A stretch of DNA of 64,000 nucleotides from the NCBI GenBank assembly GCA_039545355.1, contig BCJJ01000023.1, positions 714,397-778,396 of the forward strand, read 5' to 3'. Source of the DNA: Trichosporon coremiiforme (Eukaryota > Basidiomycota > Tremellomycetes > Trichosporonales > Trichosporonaceae). The translations under genes were made by a program, and so were the position numbers. Shown here one piece after another: positions 57,212-64,000 of the stretch (positions are counted from its first letter, which is position 1; every line of letters starts with the position of its first letter). Under the pieces are notes generated by a model. That model made no database searches. It worked only from the letters and a program-made list of their open reading frames with translations, and was not told the DNA's origin.

Positions 57212-59330
57212 GGTTGGTGCTGGTGCTGGTGCTGGTGGATAGGAAAGTTGTTGATGACAACAACTTAGTGCTGTGTGCGATGCGCTGGCGTCTGGCCGGG
57301 CTCTACAGGGTGGCAGCGTCAGGCAGCGGGCAGCGTCGATCACGGTGTGGAAACGTGGTTGTAAGGTCTCCCTCTGCAGTGACGAGGCGGCGTCAGGCTC
57401 AGGGTCCACCGCGTCCGCCCGGATGCACCCCGGAAGAAGGATCCGCATGGCGGAAGCAAGCATGCAGCATGCAGGAAGAAAAAGGTATTAGAGTATTAGC
57501 CTTTGAGTTGTAATTTCCCAGGCACGCATTTGAGTCCGGGGTGCTCTTCTTAATTGCCACAGACAACGCACAGACAGACTTGGTCGCCCACCTGCTCGCC
57601 GGTAAAGCTGACTACGGCGCTGTGGTGAACGGGCGACGTCCGCTCAAGGCCGCCTCCACCTACGCGCCTTCCCGCTCCACTTTTTTACATTGAGCAATGG
57701 ACCGAAGAGGCAACTGCGACCAGCCCGAGACTCTGGAACCTGCGCAGACCCAAGCTTGCCTCTCGCGTCGTCTCGGCAGAGGCCACAGAGGCACAATGCT
57801 GCGAAACTGCGTGTTCCAATGTTCCAAGTGTGTTTCGGGTTCGCGTCCGGGCCTGGCGGGACGACTCCAGGACTGCTGCAAGAGTGTCATGTCTGGTAGC
57901 CTCGACTGGAATCGCAGCGACATGAGCTGCAGGCCGTGCGCGGGTCGCTCCATTGGCTCAACTGGACCGCGGGCGGACGATCTAGATGGCGCGCACAGCT
58001 CTCCGACGCCAGCTCGGGGCCGTGGCGTGCAGCTGCATGATTCATGACGAGACATGGCGACGGAGTGCTGAAGCAGCCGAAAAAAAATCAGGCGCTGCCT
58101 CGTCTGCCCCGATTATTCGATTACTCGCGCCAGACCATCCACTCTCTTTCGAGGCGCCGCCGGCCGGCGTCATCGCTTCCGTCTGATCAGTCAGCGCCTC
58201 GGCTGCACATTGCACATTGCACATTGCACCTGTCTCGGCCCTTGTTCGATACATGGCCTTGTGGGCAGCAGAGTTCGGTGACTGCTCAGCGCTCAGCGCT
58301 CAGCGTTGAGAATGACTGGTATGGTGTGATTCAAAGTTCAGTCTTCCCCTGATAGTGTTACAGGCAGAGTGGTTGTTACGTTAGATCTCTGACAGCTCCT
58401 GGGCTCTCCTGCACGCGTCTCCCTGATGATTACCTGATCGGGAAGGCGTCAAGCCATGCGAGGGCGAGGAGGGAGTGAGGAAGGCAACGAGTTTACAGAG
58501 ACAGAGGCGCAGTGGTGGAAGGAGAAGGATGTACGCAGGTCAGCCCACTGGAATGCATGCATGCCCCGGGCCCCGTCTGCGTCAGCGGTGAGTTTTTAGC
58601 TCTGATCCAGAGAACGCGGACCCCTCGTGGAGTGAGGGCCACAGGCAGAGGTACGGTTCGCTTAAGTGAGCCCCCCTCCTGGTTTGTCCTATGCCGGTGG
58701 TCTCCCTGGTCTCCCTTAGGGCTGAGGTCGGTTAAGCCCTGGGTGGGTGGTTGGCTGCCCGCCTGGCTGGGAGCTGCATGGTCTGCGCGTCTCTCTCTCT
58801 CTGGCCCTGCCAATCACTCGACCCAGCACCCAGCACCCAGCCCGGGGCCTTCTCACCCACCGTTAAACCATACTCTCAAGACGCTCACTACCGTACCATC
58901 AGCTCTACCAGCTCTCCGCTTGGTTGAAGGAGCCCTCACCCCACCCACCCTCATACCTTACCCTCAATCCAACCCCCTCACCCTCATTCCCTTACCTCAC
59001 TACCACCAAGACTCATCCACACCACCGCTCCCCAGACCCCGACACAACGCACGCCTCTCCTTGTCATCTCTCTCTTCTTGCATACGACTCATCCCGACAA
59101 ACACACACCACCGGGCTCAAGCGAGCCCAAGCTTGACTGATTCTCCACCCGACACCCCACAAGAGGACTCGATTGACTCCCTCCCCTCGACCACCTCCCC
59201 TACTTGACCCGACCACTCCTCCCATCCTCCCATACGTCACATTTCAGCTTCATTCGCCCTCCCATCCGCAGACGACACACCCCGCACCCCATACCACACC
59301 CGCACCCACACCCACACCCACACCCACACC
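57212..59330. other. 2.1-kb divergent intergenic region with small repeats
   Basis: Between the GMPPA-like gene (-) and the Boi-like gene (+). It includes GGTGCT triplet-like repeats in the GMPPA leader (57213-57240), GCACATT repeats and GCTCAGC repeats near 58200-58305, and a C/A-rich leader full of CACCC and ACCCA words (58850-59330) before the Boi-like ATG. ORFs on either strand have no domain and no splice partners. Confidence 0.5.
58204..58230. repeat. TGCACAT(T) tandem repeat
   Basis: Three to four head-to-tail copies of a 7-bp unit (GCACATT) in intergenic DNA; a second small array, GCTCAGC repeated three times, follows at about 58283-58305. Confidence 0.75.
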
Positions 59331-62300
59331 ATGGCGCTCGTCGTCACTGCCATCCACACCTTCGTGGCTGAACACGACGACGAGCTCGAGTTCCAGGCCG
59401 GAGACAAGATCACCGTAATCGAAAAGGACGAAGCCTTCGGTGACGGATGGTGGAGAGTGAGTTCAAGTCCCCTCGGTCTTAGTCACAGTGCCAGACACAA
59501 GAGCTAGAACCTACCCCAGCCGAGTGTCAATTCGTCGTGGGCGCGTCCCTTTGTTTGGTGGCCTCGCCTCGTCCAAGGCTGCGGCCTCTCACTAGCAGAC
59601 TGCCGACCGCCATGGCTGAGCGTGACTGGCCGTTCTCGCCATGGCGCGTGCTTCTCCCAGCCTCACTTTTTCCGTCGCGATCGCTGACACTCTTCCCAGG
59701 GCCGAAACACCAAAGGCGAAGAGGGACTGTTCCCCGCAACCTACATCGCCGAGTCGTCCGCTGAGGCGACACCAGCTGCCGCCCCGCCAGTATCCACGGA
59801 TGCACAGTCTGCTGCCGTGGCCCAACAGCCGGCCGCGCCAGTGGATGCCGGCGTTGCTGGAGCCGACTCGGCCAAGGGACCGAACGGCCTTCAGGATTCG
59901 GCTCCGGGTACCGAGCCCATTCCTCCCACCTCCCAGCAAGTGCCCGCGGCCGCCGCCGCTGTACCTGGTACGGTCAAAGGCTGTTGCAGCGGCGCTAACG
60001 CTCCAGCTTCCGGTCCCCCCATTTCCGCCCCTGCCAACGGCATCAACGGCCATGCGTCTGAGGACGAGGGCCGCCAGCGCGACTCGTTACTTGACGAGAG
60101 CGGCGCCCCGCGGGCGGCTGTGACGACCGGCGCTGCCGCGCAGCAGTCCGCCAGCAACGTCATGGGATCGACGATCGACGACGTCCAGGAGGCGCTCGAG
60201 GAGCACATTGCCACCTCGCCGTCGTCGACGCGTGGCCTGAAGAACTTTGAGACCGACAGGAAGGACGGATTCGAGTCCCGGGACCAGACCGATGACGAGG
60301 GCGGTATGGGAATCACCTCGGATGCGCGTGCCCGCCTGGCCCAGCAGGCCAAGCTCGCCAACGAGGAGCGCGACCGCGAGGCGCAGCGCGAGAGTGGCGG
60401 TGTTGCTGGTCTCATCTACTCTGACGAGAGCGACGAGGAGGACGACGGGTCTCACCACTCGCGCCGGGGAAGCGGCCTTAACGGCGACCGTTACCACCAG
60501 CAGCACATGGGCGGTGGCATTGCTAGAGGCAATAGCACCGCCGGATCCCACGCTTACGGTCTCGGCAGGCCAGAGCAGCTCGCACCCGTCACCGATGCCG
60601 ACCACAGCCCGCCCCAACAGCAGCAGCAGCCCCAGCAGCAGGCTCCCTACCAGTTCCAGCCCGCTGCCTACCAGCGGTCACCTGAGCCGGCGGCGGCGGC
60701 GACGATGCCTCCTGTCGACCAGATTGCGTCCCGCTCTCCTGGCCAGCAGGCTACCGAGACTATCCCTCCCGTGTCGCAGCCCGAGGGACCTCACTCTGCT
60801 GCCCAGACCCCCGAGATGCACTCTGGCTCTTCCCTGCCTCCTGGCGCCGCCGCCGCTGGCACCGGTGCTACCATCGCCGGTGTCACTGCCGCTGCCGCGA
60901 CGGCTGCGGCGTACCGCCAGGGCGGCCCCAACGCCGAGCCTTCGCCTCCCCCCAGCAACGACTCTCGTGGAGGCGGCAGCCCTGCGGTAACCCCGTCTGC
61001 GCGATCGTCGTCATTACCGAGCCGCTCGCCCCTTGTGGGAAACGCTGCTCTGCCTCCCACTCCTTCGCCCCAGAAGGCTGCCATGGCCCCTCTCCCTGGC
61101 ACAGGATCAGCTCCCGGCTCGGCCCAGGGCACACCTCACACCGACGCCGTCGAGCAGCTCCAGCCTGCTCTTCCCCTTCCTCCCACTCCCAGCAACGTCA
61201 ACCTCGCCAACGCTCAGACGACCCAGGCTCCTCAGAACGCCCAGTCGCCCACTTCAGCTACTCCCGTTACTCCTGGAACCGCTGCGCGCATGCCCAAGAC
61301 GCCTCCCAACACCTGGACCGTCAACGACGTCGTCGAGTGGGCGCAAAGCCGCGGCTTCGACCAGTCGGTCTGCGACAAGTTCATCGAGCACGACATCTCC
61401 GGTGACGTCCTCCTCGAGCTTGACGCGAACCTGCTCAAGGAGCTCGACATTCCTCAGTTCGGCAAGCGTATCCGTATCGCCCAGGCGATTAACGAGCTCC
61501 GTCGCCCTGCGTCCCACGGTTCGGCCAACTCGATCCCGCACGGCGGTCTCGACCAGGGCCACGGCAGGAATGTCTCGATGGCCCCCAGCTCGTACACCGG
61601 ATCCGTTTATGGCGGAAGCAACGCTGCCGATGATCAGCAGGGCTGGGGCGGGTCGCACAGCCGCAAGGTCAGCACGACGCCGAGCACGCAGCCGACCGAC
61701 GAGTCCCGCGTCGCTGATGTGCACCCCCACCCGGCCTCGACGCCGACGCACTCCCACTTTGCCGTGGTCAACGCTAACGGCGGAACCCCGAGCCAGATCC
61801 CGCACTCGAGCACGATCGCCCCGAGCACGCAACGCTCGTCTGCGTCCACTCCTGCCAGCCCGTCGACCACCGTTGTCAAGCGCGACTCGTCCTCGTCTCT
61901 CGGCCACAAGAAGGGCAAGAGCTCGATGGACAAGTCGGACCGCCTCAGCTTCTTTGGCCGTGCGCGCAAGCCGCCTCCCGCGCAGGCTCCTGGCTCCCAC
62001 TCCAACGGTCCGCGCCTGCCGTTCACCAAGCAGACGAACACGATGACGGCCGACCGCCCCGAGAAGCGCATATCGAGCAGCAACGGCACGCAGGCGCCCA
62101 TCGGCGGCGCGCTCGAGAAGATCGGCAAGCCCGACAAGACGGGCTACCTGAAGAAGCGCGGCGAGCGATACAACACGTGGAAGCAGCGCTTCTTCGTGCT
62201 CAAGGGCTCGCACCTCTACTACCTGAAGAGCGAGAACGAGGACCGCGTCAAGGGCCACATCGACCTGAAGGGCCATCGCATCATTGTCGACGAGAACACG

Positions 62301-63200
62301 AACCCAGGGAACTACGGCTTCCGCCTAGTCGGGCCGGGCAACGAGAAGGTGCACTACTTCTCGTGGCCGGAGCGCACGCAGATCCGCGACTGGATGAAGG
62401 CGCTCATGAAGGCGACCATTGCGCGCGACTACTCTGTCCCCGTTACCTCGTCGTGCAACATTCCAACGATCCCGCTCGCCGAGGCGCAGGCGTTGCAGCC
62501 GCGACCTCCCTCGCCCAGCGAGCGCGAGGCTGTTCAGCGCGCCAACCGCCGCGAGAACGCCAACCAGCTCACTCCCCGCGACGCGTCCGTCCTCATGGCG
62601 CTCGACACGTCCGGTAGCGGCGGCAAGCTCATGTCTGGCCACATGTCGCTCATGCCCTCGCGGCCGAGCCGTGACACGCGCCGCGCGTCGACCGGACGGA
62701 GCTCCAACGGCGGACGCCCGATCAGCTCGGTCGGCACCGGCCGTCCTAACAGCACTGGTCGTCCCTCGGTAAGTTATCCAGCTTCATCTTACGCTTCACG
62801 TCCAAGCTAACAGCAGATCGCCTCGTACTACCCGCCGGACGAGGACCCGAACCCGCAGGCTGCAGACCTGATGCAGTGGGTGAACCGGACGCTGCCGTCG
62901 CAGTATCCGCGCGTCGCGCACTGGCCGAACTCGTTCGTGTCAGGCGAGGTCATCTTCCTGATCGTGAAGCACCTCGCCGGCTTAGAGCCTGTGCCGCCGG
63001 TGCCGGCGTCGGCGTTCTCTCCAGACCAGTCTGGCCTGGCGAACGTCGACGGCCTGTTCGCCATGATGGACATTGTCATCGACGCTGGCATCGACAGCGC
63101 CGGCGTCAGCCTGAACGACATTCGCGCCGGCGACGCGCACGCCATCACCCAGCTGCTCCAGAGCGTCCGCGGCTGGGCTGCCCAGCGCGGCTTCCCATAA
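59331..63200 (+). CDS. Boi-like polarity scaffold (SH3-SAM-PH) with C-terminal CH-like region
   Basis: Three exons (59331-59456, 59700-62768, 62817-63200), 1192 residues. Boi1/Boi2-type proteins link Cdc42 and Rho signalling to the exocyst at sites of growth. The SH3 domain at about 3-62 is split by intron 1: VVTAIHTFVAEHDDELEFQA, GDGWWRGRNTKGEEGLFPAT. A long Pro/Gln/Ala-rich linker leads to a SAM domain at about 580-645 (NTWTVNDVVEWAQSRGFDQS, LLKELDIPQFGKRIRIAQAI). The PH domain lies at about 852-945 (KTGYLKKRGERYNTWKQRFF, LKGHRIIVDENTNPGNYGFR). The last exon adds ADLMQWVNRTLPSQYPRVAH and GEVIFLIVKHLAGLEP, a pattern like the start of a calponin-homology domain; yeast Boi proteins lack this. 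The SH3-SAM-PH order is certain; the CH-like assignment is tentative. Confidence 0.93.
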
Positions 63201-64000
63201 GCGTGGCGTGAATTCCAAAATGCTCTATCGCTCTCGTTCGTTCGAACCGCAACACATACCCACCCTGTGCCCGTAGCCCCGTCTGTGATTTCCGCAACGC
63301 GCGCTCCCTCCGTCCTTCTAGTCCAACATCCCACAACCCAACCTCCAGCTCTTATCCATTCCTAGAAAATATATTTTATCCACACGACAACAACCCAAAC
63401 TTACCTCGTCGACCCGTCCCTCGTGAGCGAGACACACGTCGTACGTGCCCGTAGAGAGACGCGCGAGGCAAGTGAAATAGGCATTTCGTATAGCATCTCT
63501 TTTACTCTTTATTTAGTATTAACCTTTTTGGCAGTGTGACATGATGAATTGCGAGGTGATCTCGACGACACAAGGCGCGGAGCGGCATGAGTTGTCAATA
63601 GTGCAAGCTGGCAATGAAGGGAGAGTGTGCCGAACAGTGATCCTCTGGTTCCTCTGGTGAGGCGTCAGTGGGAATCAGGACTGAAGGAGCTGATCAAAAT
63701 GGGCCAGAAGCAAAGCAAATCGGGCAAGGCTCCGCCCGCGACCATTGTCACAGTGGTCAGTGGTGTGGTGGGTCGAGGCGCCGCAGTTACATGACCAGTT
63801 GTAGGGAGCTAGCTTCATGACAGGCTCGGAAGGTGGCGCCGCAGTCCGAGATGAATGGCGACTAGACAATGGCGTCTGTGCGTGGCCAGGCTGGCCGGAG
63901 GGCTGGCCAGAGTGGCCACTCAGAGTGGCCAGAGTGGCGAGCCTGAACCGATCTGCTTCAGTACTTGCAAGGTTAGTCAGACTCGNGGNNANGNGGNNNG
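63201..64000. other. intergenic to right window edge with assembly gap
   Basis: Downstream of the Boi-like gene. An AT-rich stretch near 63365-63380 and 63495-63530 (aaaatatattttat, tttatttagtattaac) probably marks the terminator. A GTGGCCAGAG-type repeat runs at about 63880-63935. From 63986 the bases include N, so the sequence is unreliable at the edge. Confidence 0.6.

Noticed and set aside
61254..62276. 340-codon minus-strand ORF across the Boi-like gene
   Set aside because: Antisense of the SAM and PH coding region.

Overview
The window is nuclear DNA of a basidiomycetous yeast, most likely Tremellomycetes and probably Trichosporonales; the order is inferred from style, not from a search. 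Coding DNA is GC-rich. Nearly every gene is cut by very short introns (about 32-60 nt) with GTGAGT/GTAAGT-type donors and a CTGAC or CTAAC branch site lying only a few bases before the AG. The gene set is eukaryotic and fungal: proteasome Rpn8, Utp22, Utp25, Prp17, mitochondrial Hsp78, Rho1, a Mub1/SamB-type MYND protein, a Ytp1-family protein, a Boi-like polarity scaffold, an RNA-dependent RNA polymerase and a Cap64-like glycan gene. Runs of N at 63986-64000 mark an assembly gap at the right edge.

Layout, left to right. 1-547: 5' end of a Cap64-like gene (-). 1174-2981: Asn/Gln-rich protein (-). 4221-5562: RPN8 (+). 7642-8006: a tiny mitochondrial-type protein (+). 8546-9561: two-TM TMEM242-like protein (-), divergent from UTP22 (9825-13506, +), which converges on an MFS transporter (13585-15176, -). 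15.2-23.0 kb looks empty to an ORF finder, but 16.3-19.3 kb holds a dense plus-strand array of about 25 intron-like units separating 12-60 nt microexons; I read it as a hidden, extremely intron-rich transcription unit, possibly coding. 22969-25685: YTP1-like (+). 26464-27755: nitronate monooxygenase (-), divergent from PRP17 (28111-29995, +). 30666-33713: MYND protein (+). 34274-36371: UTP25 (+), convergent with HSP78 (36853-39411, -).

39.4-43.5 kb is an accessory island: a truncated GH71 alpha-1,3-glucanase fragment (-) abuts the integrase C-terminus and chromodomain of a Ty3/gypsy chromovirus (+), followed by an unrecognised spliced gene (41355-42514, -). Next is a 16-exon RNA-dependent RNA polymerase (43537-47509, +), RHO1 (49598-50886, +), a VPS9-CUE protein (51993-55171, +) converging on a GMPPA-like protein (55311-57211, -), and a Boi-like SH3-SAM-PH protein (59331-63200, +).

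Functional themes: ribosome biogenesis (UTP22, UTP25), proteostasis (RPN8, HSP78, the MYND protein), RNA processing and silencing (PRP17, RdRP), polarity and cell wall (RHO1, Boi-like), endosomal traffic (VPS9-CUE), and wall or capsule glycan supply (GMPPA-like, Cap64-like, GH71 remnant). The genes do not form operons; each has its own promoter, several shared between divergent pairs. The most unusual theme is splicing architecture. The RdRP carries exons of 5, 17 and 29 nt, with its catalytic motif on the 29-nt one, and RHO1 carries its P-loop on a 28-nt exon. Microexons are therefore real in this genome, which makes the 16.3-19.3 kb array more credible.
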